From: a virus
Length of the DNA stretch: 64,000 nt
IMG/VR virus record: IMGVR_UViG_3300031754_000001
Span: 62,001-126,000 of that record
Strand: one strand, 5' to 3'
Numbering within the stretch: position 1 is the first letter of the stretch; the number at the start of each line of letters is the position of its first letter. The notes under the pieces were generated by a model. The model was given only the letters and a program-made list of their open reading frames with translations. It did no database searches and was not told the DNA's origin. The position numbers and the translations under genes are program-made. Of the stretch, positions 42,088 to 50,586 are shown piece after piece.

Positions 42088-45000
42088 ACGCCCAGGTCCG
42101 GCAGGACGCGCCGGTCTACGCGTCGGCCTGCGCGGATTACTACCTGGCCGGGTGGACGTGCGTGATCCCGGTGCCGCCGGAAGCCAAGTTCCCTCCGCCC
42201 GGCGGGTTCACCGGGGCTGGCGGCCGGGACACCACCCCAGAGGACATCGCCGGCTGGGCGGAGCAGCTGCCCGGTTACTCGATCGCGCTACGGATGCCGG
42301 ACGGCGTGATCGGCATCGACGTCGATGAGTACGCCAAGGGCGAGACCGTCAAGCATGGCGCCGCGACCGTAACCGGGGCCGAGGGGGAATGGGGCGCGCT
42401 GCCGCCGACATGCTCATCGACTGCCCGCGGCCAGGATCAGCCGAGCCGCATCCTGTTCTACCGGGTGCCGGCCGGCCGGTACGCCAGCCAGCTCGGCCCG
42501 GATGTCGAGATCATCCAGCGGCATCACCGCTACGCCGTGGTCGCGCCGTCGCCGCACTCCGCTACCGGGACGCCGTATCAGTGGTACGGCCCGGACGGTT
42601 CCCCCCTGGGCGGGAAAGTCCCGGGACCGGGAGAACTGGCCGCTCTGCCGGAAGCGTGGATCCAGGGCCTGGCCGAGGGCGCCGCGGCAGCCAGCCCGAT
42701 GGCAGCCAGTATCGGCGAGGCCGGGCAGCTGCTGGCCTGGCTGGAGGCTGAGACCGGGCAGGTGTGCACCGACATGGCGCACGCGACGGCGGCGATCCTG
42801 GCCGAGACCACGGCCGCGCACCCCGGCTCCCGGCATGACCTGATGACCAGGGGCATCTACGAGCTGGTCCAGCTGACCGCCGAGGGCCACGGCGGTTACG
42901 GCACGGTCATCGCCCAGCTGCGCGGGCTATGGGGCGAGCTGACCGCCGGGGAAGACCGGGACGCCGAGTTCGGCGACATGATCACCACCGCGGCGCGCAA
43001 GGCCGTCACTGCCCACGGCCCGGTCCCGCAGGCAGCCGATCCGTGCCGGGTGTTCGGCCGCGGGCTGCCCCGGTTCGCCGCGCCCGCACCGGACGTGCCG
43101 CCGGGTGCGGGCCTAGATGATGACGAGCTGCCGCCGCCCGAGGCGCCGAGGTTCTGGTCGCCGTGGGGAGAAGACGGGATCGGCGTGCTGCCATTCGACC
43201 CGCCCGCCGGGCTGGACGGGATGCTGGCCCGCGACGTGCTGGGCCGTACCTGGCCGGTACTGCGGTACGCCCCGGACGCGGGCGCGTGGATCAGGCGCGG
43301 CCCGGACAAGTGGGACGTGATCAAGGGCGACTTGTCCAAATGGGCTGTCGACCTGGTGAGCGTGCTCATGCCGCCCGGTGACCCGGACGCCGCCCAGGGC
43401 AGCCCGGAACGGCTTCAGGCTGACCGGCGCAAGCGGTTCATGTCGAACTCCCCGGCCAACGCGATCGCCGGGAAGATGAACGCGCAGGTCGCCGCCGGGC
43501 AGCACCCGTCCGCAGTGGAACTGGCCGCGCTGGACACTGACCGGGAGATCCTGTGGGCCGGGGGCATGCCGTTCGACCTGCGGAACTCCGACGAGGCTCC
43601 GGCGATCTCGCGGTGGACCGACCCGGGCACCCCGCACCTGCACAGCGCGGGCGTGGTCCCGGAGCTGCGCCCCGTGCCGCGATGGGACGCGTTCCTGGCC
43701 GCGGTCTGGCCGGACGAGGACGTGCGGGCCTGGGCACTGCGCATCCTGTCGATCTCGTTCACCGGCTACCCGGACAAGGCGCTGCCCATCCTGCTCGGCG
43801 ACACCGACCGCGGTAAGACCTCGCTGATCATGCTGCTGATGTCCGTGCTGGGCAGTTACGCCCACGTGGCCGATGCCCGGCTGCTCGCCCCGGCTGACAA
43901 GTCACACGCCTCGATCGTGTACGCGCTGCGGGGCCGGCGGCTGTCGTTCATCGATGAGGCACCGCGCACCGGTCAGCTGGCTACTGAACGGCTGAAGCAG
44001 ATCACGGGCGGCGCGGACCTGACCGGCAACCGGATGGGCGAGAACCCCATCACGTTCCCCACCACTCACACGCTGATCCTGACCGCCAACCCCGAGCACG
44101 AGCCGGTGCTGACCGACGCGGCCATTCGCCGCCGGGTCCGGCTGATCCCGTGCAACGGCGATCCCGCCGCGGTCATCGCGGCCAGGGCGGCGATCGGCGC
44201 GGAGCACGGTGCCGCGTGGCGGGCCGAGGCACCCGGCGTGCTGGCCCGGATGATGGCCGAGACAGCCCGCTGGCTGGCTGACCCGCACAGCTCCGGCAAC
44301 GAGTCCGCGCCGGAAGCAGCGGCCCTGGCGGCGAGTGAGATCATGGCGAGCCAGGACCTCACGCTGCAGTGGCTGCGCGAGGAATGCGAGGATTTCGAGC
44401 GCGGCACCAGGAGCCGTGATCTCTACCTGGCGTTCACGGAGAGTTGCCGGCGGATGGCGGTGAACCCGGCTACGATGCCGTCCGAAACACGGTGGGGACG
44501 GAGGCTGACCGAACTCGGCTACCCCCCATATAAGCGGACGGACGCCAACTACCGGACCCTCCGGATCAAGCCCCCGCAGGTTTTCATGCCCGGACCAGCG
44601 GCACTGAGCGGTCAGAGCGGCGGTTCCGCCCGGCCGCATGGAGGGTCTGAGCCTGAAAATGGAGGGTTCATGGAGGGTTCGGGGTCAGGGCCTCAACCCT
44701 CCATGAACGGAAACACAGCAGGTCAAACCCTCCATGAAACCATCCATATGGAGGGTATGGAGGGTCAGTCAACGTATATAGCACACACACACGCGCGCAC
44801 ACGCGCGCACACGCAGGGGGGTAAAGACCAAACCCTCCATACCCTCCAACCTTCCATACCGCCCCCGGCGGACCCCCCCGCAGCGGAAAACCCCGGTTCG
44901 TCACCGGGCGTGACATCACCGGATGCCGCCAGGGCGGGCAAGCCCCGCAAGGCAGCCAGGCCCAGGGCCGTGAAGGTGCGGCCGGACCCGGTGCTGGAAG

Positions 45001-46871
45001 GCCCGGTGTACCAGCTGCCGGTCATCGTGGCGCGGAATCCGGACGGCGGCGAGCCGCTGGTGCTGTCGTGCTCGCCGGACGACGCGAGGGCGGCGGCAGA
45101 GGGCGCGCTGGCCGGCATGCACGTGGACTGCGAGACCTCGGGGTACCCGCCTGGTCACGCGGATTTCGCGTTGCGTACCGTCCAGCTGGGTGATGAGCAG
45201 ATGGCGGCGGTACTGGACCCGGCTGATCCGGAACAGGCGGCGGCAGTCACGGATCTGGTGGCGCGGGCGCGGGTACTGCACGCGCATTCGGCGGCGGCTG
45301 ACCTGGTGCCGCTCGCCGCAGCCGGGCTCGGCGACGCCGAGGCGATGTGGGCGAAGATGACCGATTCGGTGCTGATCGCCAAGCTGGCCGATCCGTCGCT
45401 GGCCGGGTCGGATGAGAACGAGCTGAAAAAGCTGGCCCGCGATCTGCTGGGAGGCTATGCGGTCAGCCCTCCTGCGGAGAAGGCCCGCAGCGCCCTGTTC
45501 AAGTCCGGTGGCTGGCTGACCGATACCACGGCGCTGACCCCGCCGGAGAAATCCGGATGGGGCCAGGTCAAGTCCGGTTGCGAGGTCATGGCCCGGTACG
45601 CCGGGTCCGACGTGCTGGACCTGGCCGCGGTGCTGCGCGTGCTGCCGGAGCCCGACCAGGCCGTGCTGGCGCGCGAGCGCGAGTTCCAGCGGATGTGCGC
45701 CCGGGTGAGCCATGCCGGGTTCCGGCTGGACCCGGTGCACATCCGGGCCAAGATCGCCGAGTACACCGCAGCCCGCGAAGCTGCCCGCGAGCTGGTGGCC
45801 GGCCTGTGCCCGGATATCACCAACCCGTCCTCCACCAAGGACGTCCCGGCCGCCCTGCTGGGCATGGGCATCCCGCTCGGCCGCACGAAGGACGGCAACC
45901 CGAGCGCCGCCAAGGCCGTGCTGGAGCCGCTGGCGGCCGACGAGAGCTATGAGCATCACGAATTGCTGCGCGGCATCCTGGACTACCGGCATGACGTGAC
46001 CACGCTCGGGCTGCTGCTGGAGCCCCTGGGAAGGCTGTGCGAGCACGGCGACGGCCGGATGCGCCCGGTGGTCTACACGATCAACGCCGACACCGGCCGG
46101 ACCAGCTGCGTCCGTCCCAACGGGCAGCAGTTCTCCCGGCAGGGCGGCATCCGCGCGTGCGTCATCGCGGATGAGGGCATGGCCGGAGTCTCGGCTGACT
46201 TCTCTGGCGTGGAGATCCGGGTCGGCGCCGCGCTGTCCGGTGACAGGGACCTGCTCGCCGCGGAGCTGTCCACGTACTGCCTGGCGTGCGCGTCCGATCC
46301 GTGTGCCTGCGGGCAGGGCCAGACCGGGCTGCACTGGATGGCCGCGCGGATGGCGTTCGGCGCGGGCGCCACCAAGGAAGACCGTTACAACTCCAAGCGG
46401 ATCATCTTCTCCAAGATGTTCGGCGGCGGCCCGAAGTCCGGTGCGGCCCAGGTGGGCGTGCCGGTGGAGGCGGCGTACGCGGTGCACAGCGCGTTCGAGC
46501 AGATCGCGCCTGCGTTCACCGAGTGGGATAAGCAGATGCGCGCCTACGCGGAGGCCGGCAACCGCGGTTTCCGGGCATATTCCGGCCGGGTCATCTGGCT
46601 GCCGCGCGGGCGCAGTCACGCGGCCGGCAATTACGCGATCCAGGGCTCGGCCCGGGAGCTGCTGGTGGACGGGTGCCTGCGCTGGCACCGGACCCGCTGG
46701 GGCCATCTGCCGCTGCTGCCGATCCATGACGAGATCCTGGTATGGGTTCCGGCTGAGGAGGCGCTGGAGGCCCGGGAGACGCTGAAGGCGTGCATGGCCG
46801 GCGAGCTGTACGGCGTGCCGATCGAGGCCAAGGCCGACGAGCCGTTCCTGGCCTGGCCGGATTCTTCGTGA
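42084..46871 (+). CDS. primase-helicase-DNA polymerase fusion
   Basis: 1595 residues in one frame without stops. Domain order: Prim-Pol primase/polymerase (~1-200, Asp79 and Asp81 in IGIDVD); D5-type superfamily 3 helicase (~450-800, Walker A GDTDRGKT with Lys578 and Walker B Asp624-Glu625); a low-complexity linker (~835-975) whose DNA carries iteron-like repeats; a 3'-5' exonuclease domain (~1005-1190, Asp1015 and Glu1017 in DCETSG); and family A polymerase (~1210-1595) with motif A Asp1372 (ADFSGVEIR), motif B Lys/Arg helix (YNSKRIIFSKMFGGG) and motif C His1548-Asp-Glu1550. No 5'-3' exonuclease domain is present. One chain thus combines priming, unwinding and proofreading synthesis. An internal start producing a free polymerase cannot be excluded, as GGAGGG-ATG combinations occur in the linker. 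Confidence 0.9.
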   Translation: MNAQVRQDAPVYASACADYYLAGWTCVIPVPPEAKFPPPGGFTGAGGRDTTPEDIAGWAEQLPGYSIALRMPDGVIGIDVDEYAKGETVKHGAATVTGAEGEWGALPPTCSSTARGQDQPSRILFYRVPAGRYASQLGPDVEIIQRHHRYAVVAPSPHSATGTPYQWYGPDGSPLGGKVPGPGELAALPEAWIQGLAEGAAAASPMAASIGEAGQLLAWLEAETGQVCTDMAHATAAILAETTAAHPGSRHDLMTRGIYELVQLTAEGHGGYGTVIAQLRGLWGELTAGEDRDAEFGDMITTAARKAVTAHGPVPQAADPCRVFGRGLPRFAAPAPDVPPGAGLDDDELPPPEAPRFWSPWGEDGIGVLPFDPPAGLDGMLARDVLGRTWPVLRYAPDAGAWIRRGPDKWDVIKGDLSKWAVDLVSVLMPPGDPDAAQGSPERLQADRRKRFMSNSPANAIAGKMNAQVAAGQHPSAVELAALDTDREILWAGGMPFDLRNSDEAPAISRWTDPGTPHLHSAGVVPELRPVPRWDAFLAAVWPDEDVRAWALRILSISFTGYPDKALPILLGDTDRGKTSLIMLLMSVLGSYAHVADARLLAPADKSHASIVYALRGRRLSFIDEAPRTGQLATERLKQITGGADLTGNRMGENPITFPTTHTLILTANPEHEPVLTDAAIRRRVRLIPCNGDPAAVIAARAAIGAEHGAAWRAEAPGVLARMMAETARWLADPHSSGNESAPEAAALAASEIMASQDLTLQWLREECEDFERGTRSRDLYLAFTESCRRMAVNPATMPSETRWGRRLTELGYPPYKRTDANYRTLRIKPPQVFMPGPAALSGQSGGSARPHGGSEPENGGFMEGSGSGPQPSMNGNTAGQTLHETIHMEGMEGQSTYIAHTHARTRAHTQGGKDQTLHTLQPSIPPPADPPAAENPGSSPGVTSPDAARAGKPRKAARPRAVKVRPDPVLEGPVYQLPVIVARNPDGGEPLVLSCSPDDARAAAEGALAGMHVDCETSGYPPGHADFALRTVQLGDEQMAAVLDPADPEQAAAVTDLVARARVLHAHSAAADLVPLAAAGLGDAEAMWAKMTDSVLIAKLADPSLAGSDENELKKLARDLLGGYAVSPPAEKARSALFKSGGWLTDTTALTPPEKSGWGQVKSGCEVMARYAGSDVLDLAAVLRVLPEPDQAVLAREREFQRMCARVSHAGFRLDPVHIRAKIAEYTAAREAARELVAGLCPDITNPSSTKDVPAALLGMGIPLGRTKDGNPSAAKAVLEPLAADESYEHHELLRGILDYRHDVTTLGLLLEPLGRLCEHGDGRMRPVVYTINADTGRTSCVRPNGQQFSRQGGIRACVIADEGMAGVSADFSGVEIRVGAALSGDRDLLAAELSTYCLACASDPCACGQGQTGLHWMAARMAFGAGATKEDRYNSKRIIFSKMFGGGPKSGAAQVGVPVEAAYAVHSAFEQIAPAFTEWDKQMRAYAEAGNRGFRAYSGRVIWLPRGRSHAAGNYAIQGSARELLVDGCLRWHRTRWGHLPLLPIHDEILVWVPAEEALEARETLKACMAGELYGVPIEAKADEPFLAWPDSS
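44638..44857. repeat. iteron-like 9-bp repeats in the primase-polymerase linker
   Basis: ATGGAGGGT occurs at 44638, 44659, 44670, 44748 and 44757. Its reverse complement occurs at 44696, 44727 and 44832, with variants at 44841 and 44849. Copies pair into hairpins (13-bp perfect 44667-44679 with 44695-44707; 9-bp 44727-44735 with 44748-44756). The density and mixed orientations resemble replication-origin iterons. Confidence 0.75.
44781..44814 (+). repeat. CA/CG alternating purine-pyrimidine tract
   Basis: (CA)n and (CG)n alternate for ~34 bp and encode His/Thr/Arg residues of the linker. Such tracts can form left-handed DNA under negative supercoiling. It lies beside the only AT-rich patch of the linker (ACGTATATA). 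Confidence 0.7.
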
Positions 46872-46892
46872 CAAGTGAATAGGAGGAACGAG

Positions 46893-47156
46893 ATGACGGA
46901 GGAGACGATCCTGGTCCTGGCCGGGGTGACCCGCGAGCAGCTCGGCCGGCAGGTCCGCCGGGAATGGGAGGCGTGGGCGCGGGAGCAGCCCGACGTGGCG
47001 GATCACCCGGCCTGGACGCGCCCCTGGCATGCCCTGGACGAGCGTGACCGGGAGGCGGACCGCCGGATCGGCGTGGCGTTGTTCCGCGCGGGCTGGCTGG
47101 CCGGGCACAGCCTGCACGGCGGGCTGCCGTCTTCCGGTCGACCGGAACGTTCATGA
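46893..47156 (+). CDS. unknown helical protein
   Basis: 87 residues. The start is ATG 46893 because AGGAGGAACGAG precedes it; GTG 46875 lies in the same frame. Helical, with VTREQLGRQVRREWEAWARE near the N-terminus. No family recognised. Confidence 0.68.
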   Translation: MTEETILVLAGVTREQLGRQVRREWEAWAREQPDVADHPAWTRPWHALDERDREADRRIGVALFRAGWLAGHSLHGGLPSSGRPERS

Positions 47157-47389
47157 CCGCCGGCTGGGTCCCGGTCACCAGTTCCGCGTTCGCGCGGATG
47201 AGCCAGGCCCGGCGGAATGAGTCCCTGGCCTGCGCGATAGCCGAGCTGGCGGTCATCCAGGCCGCGGTGAAGACGGCGGGGCCGGGGCCGGGCGCCCTGC
47301 TGTACGCCATGCTCAGCGTGACCCGGTACGGCTGCGTCCGGGTTGACGGCGACGGGCGGCTGGCAGTCTGGGCGGGTGACCCGCGGTGA
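47153..47389 (+). CDS. unknown 78-residue protein
   Basis: Helical with a short beta-like end (YGCVRVDGDGRLAVWAG). 4-nt overlaps with both neighbours. Function unknown. Confidence 0.66.
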   Translation: MTAGWVPVTSSAFARMSQARRNESLACAIAELAVIQAAVKTAGPGPGALLYAMLSVTRYGCVRVDGDGRLAVWAGDPR

Positions 47390-47523
47390 CCGGCACGCAG
47401 TGGGTGCCCGAGCTGGCGGACGACTGCGCCTGCCGGTGGACGTCGCCGTCCGGGCAGCCCGGCTGGATCCTGGAGAAGCGCCACGACGGGTGCAGGTCCG
47501 CCGTGCACGGGAAGGGACCGTGA
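47386..47523 (+). CDS. 45-residue Cys-containing protein
   Basis: GTG 47386 overlaps the previous stop (GTGA) and its own stop overlaps the next GTG. CAC and a later Cys/His suggest a metal site. Function unknown. Confidence 0.6.
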   Translation: MTGTQWVPELADDCACRWTSPSGQPGWILEKRHDGCRSAVHGKGP

Positions 47524-48014
47524 CCCGCAGTGCGGTGATCAGCGGCGACCGGGTGTACCGGTACGTGCTGACCCGCCGCTGGTCCGCCGCCCCGGCCATG
47601 CCGTGGATGTGCCTGAACCCGTCGACCGCCGACGCGGATACCGACGATCCGTCGATCCGGCGGATGTGCGGGTTCGCCCGGCGCGAGGGCTGCGGAGGGA
47701 TCTGCGTGCTCAACCTGTACGCCATGCGCTCCCCGGATCCGGGTGCGCTCCGGGACGGCGCCAGCCTGGACCCGGTAGGCCCGGATAATGACCGGTGGAT
47801 CGCCGGCCTGCGGATCGAGTTCGCCGTCCGTGCGGTTGTCCCGGTCACGGTTGCCTGGGGCGCGAACCCGCTGGCGGCGGCCCGGGTTCCGCGGGTCATG
47901 GAACTGCTGGCCGGGCTGCCGGCGGTGTGCCTGGGCACGACCAGATCAGGTGCGCCCCGGCACCCGCTGTACGTCCGCGCCGATGCTCCGCTCGTGCCGT
48001 GGGTGATGTCGTGA
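47520..48014 (+). CDS. DUF1643 protein
   Basis: 164 residues from GTG 47520. WMCLNPSTADADTDDPSIRR matches the DUF1643 core (xLNPSTADxxxxDPTIRR), with the conserved Arg/Cys-containing region after it. The family is common in phages and bacteria and uncharacterised enzymatically. Confidence 0.82.
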   Translation: MTRSAVISGDRVYRYVLTRRWSAAPAMPWMCLNPSTADADTDDPSIRRMCGFARREGCGGICVLNLYAMRSPDPGALRDGASLDPVGPDNDRWIAGLRIEFAVRAVVPVTVAWGANPLAAARVPRVMELLAGLPAVCLGTTRSGAPRHPLYVRADAPLVPWVMS

Positions 48015-48169
48015 CGGGCGAGCGGCATCAGGAACGGGAACTCCGGGATGAGCCCTGCGGGTGCCAGCTCATCTGGTCTCGCGGGCGGTGGCACCCGGTC
48101 GTGACCTGCCGGGAGCACTGGCGCGGAGAGCCGGATGGCATCTGCTGGACCGGGAGTGATTCCCCGTGA
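48011..48169 (+). CDS. 52-residue Cys/His protein
   Basis: GTG 48011 overlaps the DUF1643 stop. CGCQ and CREH with Trp residues suggest a small zinc-binding peptide. Function unknown. Confidence 0.6.
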   Translation: MTGERHQERELRDEPCGCQLIWSRGRWHPVVTCREHWRGEPDGICWTGSDSP

Positions 48170-48208
48170 TTATCCTGTTGCTCGCTGGCATGCGGTAAAC
48201 TGGTAACC

Positions 48209-48436
48209 GTGACGAGGGTACAGGTTCCGGGGGCTTACCGCATCCTGATCGGGCTGAAGGTGAGCCAGGACATGGCCGCGCGGATCGACACTGTGCGCGG
48301 GGATGTCACCCGGGCAGACTGGCTGCGGGCGGCAGCGGATACCGCGCTGGCCGCGCAGCGTGCTGGAGAGGACTGGGAGCGCCGGGCGCGCGACGCCGAG
48401 GATCGCCTGGCCCTCGTAGCCAAGGCGCTGGCGTGA
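48209..48436 (+). CDS. ribbon-helix-helix DNA-binding protein candidate
   Basis: 75 residues from GTG 48209. A beta strand (YRILIGLKVSQ) then two helices (DMAARIDTVRGD, TRADWLRAAADTAL) give the MetJ/Arc fold; a coiled tail follows. Likely a phage repressor; operator unknown, but the palindromes at 48.85, 58.84, 60.22 and 62.21 kb are candidates. Confidence 0.65.
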   Translation: MTRVQVPGAYRILIGLKVSQDMAARIDTVRGDVTRADWLRAAADTALAAQRAGEDWERRARDAEDRLALVAKALA

Positions 48437-48437
48437 T

Positions 48438-48701
48438 ATGCCTGGTCTTCTGCCTGCGGGTATGCGCTGTACGGCTTACTGGTTTGCACGAGCCCGGGGG
48501 TTGCCTCAGGACCTGGACTACCTGAAGGCGCTTGGCTTGACGGCGTACCGGATGGCTCGCTGGGAGGGCCTGGAGGAGTGGAGAGTTCCTGAAGGTCCCT
48601 ATTTTTGCTGCATGTGGCCGGAGCGGATCTGGGATGCCGCCGCGAACGGCGTGGTGCGGGGGTACTCCGGTAATCTTTACGGCGCGAGCGGCGGGGCCTG
48701 A
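48438..48701 (+). CDS. unknown 87-residue protein
   Basis: Trp/Tyr-rich, with CCMWPERIW near the end. ATG 48438 starts just after the previous stop; the alternative ATG 48462 would remove eight residues. No family recognised. Confidence 0.6.
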   Translation: MPGLLPAGMRCTAYWFARARGLPQDLDYLKALGLTAYRMARWEGLEEWRVPEGPYFCCMWPERIWDAAANGVVRGYSGNLYGASGGA

Positions 48702-48703
48702 CC

Positions 48704-48838
48704 GTGAGCAGGCGCGGTGGCCCGGGAGGGCTCACGTCGGCGTGGCGGCTGCGGGAATGTCCCGCCTGCCAGGGTCCGCGGCCGGATCCGGTGATCGCGT
48801 ATGGCGATGACTGGTACGGGAGGAATCCGTACGGCTGA
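48704..48838 (+). CDS. 44-residue Cys-containing protein
   Basis: GTG 48704 lies 3 nt after the previous stop. CPAC and a Pro/Asp/Tyr-rich tail give a possible metal-binding peptide. Function unknown. Confidence 0.55.
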   Translation: MSRRGGPGGLTSAWRLRECPACQGPRPDPVIAYGDDWYGRNPYG

Positions 48839-48852
48839 GGCGGGTCCGGACG

Positions 48853-48891
48853 TTCCGATCGATCGGAAGTCCGGCCGTGCTGGGCTATCCT
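48853..48891 (+). promoter_or_regulatory. operator-like palindrome overlapping a promoter candidate
   Basis: The perfect palindrome TTCCGATCGATCGGAA (48853-48868) occupies the -35 position (48863-48868) relative to TATCCT (48886-48891), 17 bp apart. The arms are extended by CCGGAC and GTCCGG. Related sites occur at 58841, 60216 and 62212. Confidence 0.6.
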
Positions 48892-48899
48892 GCCGGTAA

Positions 48900-49005
48900 G
48901 AGCCCGCGGCCGGCGCCCCGGAGCCGGGGTCCCCCTCCCTACCCCCGGGGGAGGCCTGGCAGTGCCCGGGAATCTTCCTGCCATTTCCCGCGCCGGCCGC
49001 GGCTC
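48900..49005 (+). other. multi-stem structured intergenic region
   Basis: Outer stem 48900-48916 with 48990-49005 (16 bp, one bulge) encloses three smaller stems: CCCCGG/CCGGGG, CCTCCC/GGGAGG and TGGCAG/CTGCCA. No open frame crosses it with coding bias. It lies upstream of the 49.1 kb lysin and downstream of a promoter candidate, so it may be a small RNA or a leader. Similarity of 48879-48895 to 49011-49027 suggests a duplicated promoter. Confidence 0.5.
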
Positions 49006-49090
49006 GGATGTGCTGGGTTAGGCTGAGCCTGTAAGCCTGCGGCCGTGTGCATGCGGAGCCAGGATCCTGACGTCACGAGGGAGCCCGGAT

Positions 49091-49927
49091 ATGCCGCTGC
49101 GGGACGCGGGCGCGCCGCCCGGTTACGTGATCGGGTACGACGCCATCCGGGTGAACGCCGCCAGCCTGCCGAAGGGCGCGCAGGCGTACGCGGGGTACTC
49201 CACCGGTTCCGGCGTCGTGCCGTGGCCGGATTCGCTGTTCGCCTCCTACGCCACTGCGCTCGGCCCGTGCCTGCGCATCGACCAGGACCCGGCCGCCTCG
49301 GATCCCACCGCGGACTACCTGGACGTGGAGCGCGGCGCGGCCACGGTCGCCGACTGCCCCGGCTGGGCCAGGCAGGCGATGGCTGACATCAGGGCGGTCC
49401 GGCGCAGGGGCCAGCGCTCCCCCGCCATCTACGCGTCCGCCTCGGCCGTCACCTCCGTGGTCAACGCGCTCCTCGCCGGCGGCATCCCCTCCGGGGTCGG
49501 CCTGATCATCGCCGACTGGAACCTCACCGAGGTGACGGCGATCGCCGGCGTGCTGGCCGCGGCCGGGCCGTTCCCGGTGGTCGGCATCCAGTTCGCCGAT
49601 CCCGGGCCGTACGACGTCAACATCTTCAGCCGGGCGTGGCTGGCCGGCCAGGCCGGGGGCGCGCCCGCGCCTGCCCCGGTTCCCGTCCCCGTCCCGGCCG
49701 CGGTGATCACGCTCTCGCTCACGCTGCCCGTCCTGGTCCTGGACGCCGCGGGCGAGGACGTGAAGTCGGCCCAGGGCCTGCTGAACGCCCGCGGCTACCC
49801 GGTGACCGTCGATGGGACGTACGGCCCGGCCACCAGGGCGGCGGTCACCGCGTTCCAGCATGCTGCCGGGCTGGCCGCGGACGGGATTACCGGGCACGAC
49901 ACCTGGCTGGGGCTGCACAAGCGCTGA
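49091..49927 (+). CDS. lysin with glycosidase-like and peptidoglycan-binding domains
   Basis: 278 residues. An N-terminal TIM-barrel-like domain (~10-190) with GYVIGYDAIR, DYLDVERGAAT and ADWNL resembles GH25/DUF1906-type glycosidases. A Pro/Ala linker is followed by a peptidoglycan-binding-1 domain (~215-275, VDGTYGPATRAAVTAFQ). No signal peptide. It is a second endolysin set apart from the lysis cassette at 11-13.7 kb. Confidence 0.78.
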   Translation: MPLRDAGAPPGYVIGYDAIRVNAASLPKGAQAYAGYSTGSGVVPWPDSLFASYATALGPCLRIDQDPAASDPTADYLDVERGAATVADCPGWARQAMADIRAVRRRGQRSPAIYASASAVTSVVNALLAGGIPSGVGLIIADWNLTEVTAIAGVLAAAGPFPVVGIQFADPGPYDVNIFSRAWLAGQAGGAPAPAPVPVPVPAAVITLSLTLPVLVLDAAGEDVKSAQGLLNARGYPVTVDGTYGPATRAAVTAFQHAAGLAADGITGHDTWLGLHKR

Positions 49928-49957
49928 GGTGGCTGTCTCATCCGGTATTGTTGACAT

Positions 49958-50179
49958 ATGCCGAGAAGTGACTGCGGGGCCTGTAAGCGCTGGTTCAGCG
50001 GCGTGTCCGCGTTTGATCTTCACCAGGCTCTCGGTCCGGATGGCCTGGTGTGCCGGGATCCGGCAGTGCGAGGTCTCGAACTCGGGAATGACGGAATCTG
50101 GCGCTGGCCACGCCGTGGGGATGGCCCGGAAGCGCGGCGGGGCGATCACAGGGCTGTTTTCAGGGATGTCCTGGTGTGA
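49958..50179 (+). CDS. small zinc-finger-like protein
   Basis: 73 residues. DCGACKRWFSGVSAFDLHQ is the C-x2-C-x13-H pattern found in many small actinophage proteins. Basic tail. Role unknown. Confidence 0.7.
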   Translation: MPRSDCGACKRWFSGVSAFDLHQALGPDGLVCRDPAVRGLELGNDGIWRWPRRGDGPEARRGDHRAVFRDVLV

Positions 50180-50217
50180 TGGGCTAGGGTCAGGGTTCCG
50201 GGTCCTTAGAATCGCGT

Positions 50218-50586
50218 ATGGGCACGCCGCACCCGAGGGGCCACCGCTGGGAGGCTTTCGCCCGCGCGGTCATCTCGCATTACGGCGGCTTGTGCCACAT
50301 CTGCGGGCACGGGGGAGCCCGGCAGCCGGACCACGTGATCAGCATCGCCGACCGGCCGGACCTGGCCTGGAAACTGGAGAACTGCCGGCCGGCCCACGGT
50401 GCGCCCGGGAACCCGTGCCCGGTCTGCACCGCGGAGTGCGGTCGGCGGGTGTTCTGTAATCAATTGCGCGGCGCCATGTCAGTGGGCAGGGCTCAGCGGA
50501 TCATCGCGGAGTGGCGCGAGGCGAACCGCGGTGCCCGGCCGCCGGGCCGGCCAGAACCGGACACGGCGGCCGGGCGGCCGTGGTGA
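50218..50586 (+). CDS. HNH endonuclease
   Basis: 122 residues. CHICGHGGARQPDHVISIAD, with DHVIS and a following RPAHG, fits the HNH fold, and CPVC pairs add zinc sites. In actinophages HNH genes often lie near genome ends or packaging genes. It converges with the minus-strand block without a gap (TGATCA at the junction). Confidence 0.8.
   Translation: MGTPHPRGHRWEAFARAVISHYGGLCHICGHGGARQPDHVISIADRPDLAWKLENCRPAHGAPGNPCPVCTAECGRRVFCNQLRGAMSVGRAQRIIAEWREANRGARPPGRPEPDTAAGRPW

Noticed and set aside
44638-44857. CRISPR-like repeat array
   Set aside because: Repeats are 9 bp, in both orientations, irregularly spaced and inside coding sequence; no spacers or cas genes.
48839-49090. tRNA gene in the structured region
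   Set aside because: No T-loop consensus, no 7-bp acceptor pairing of the right length and no anticodon arm could be placed.
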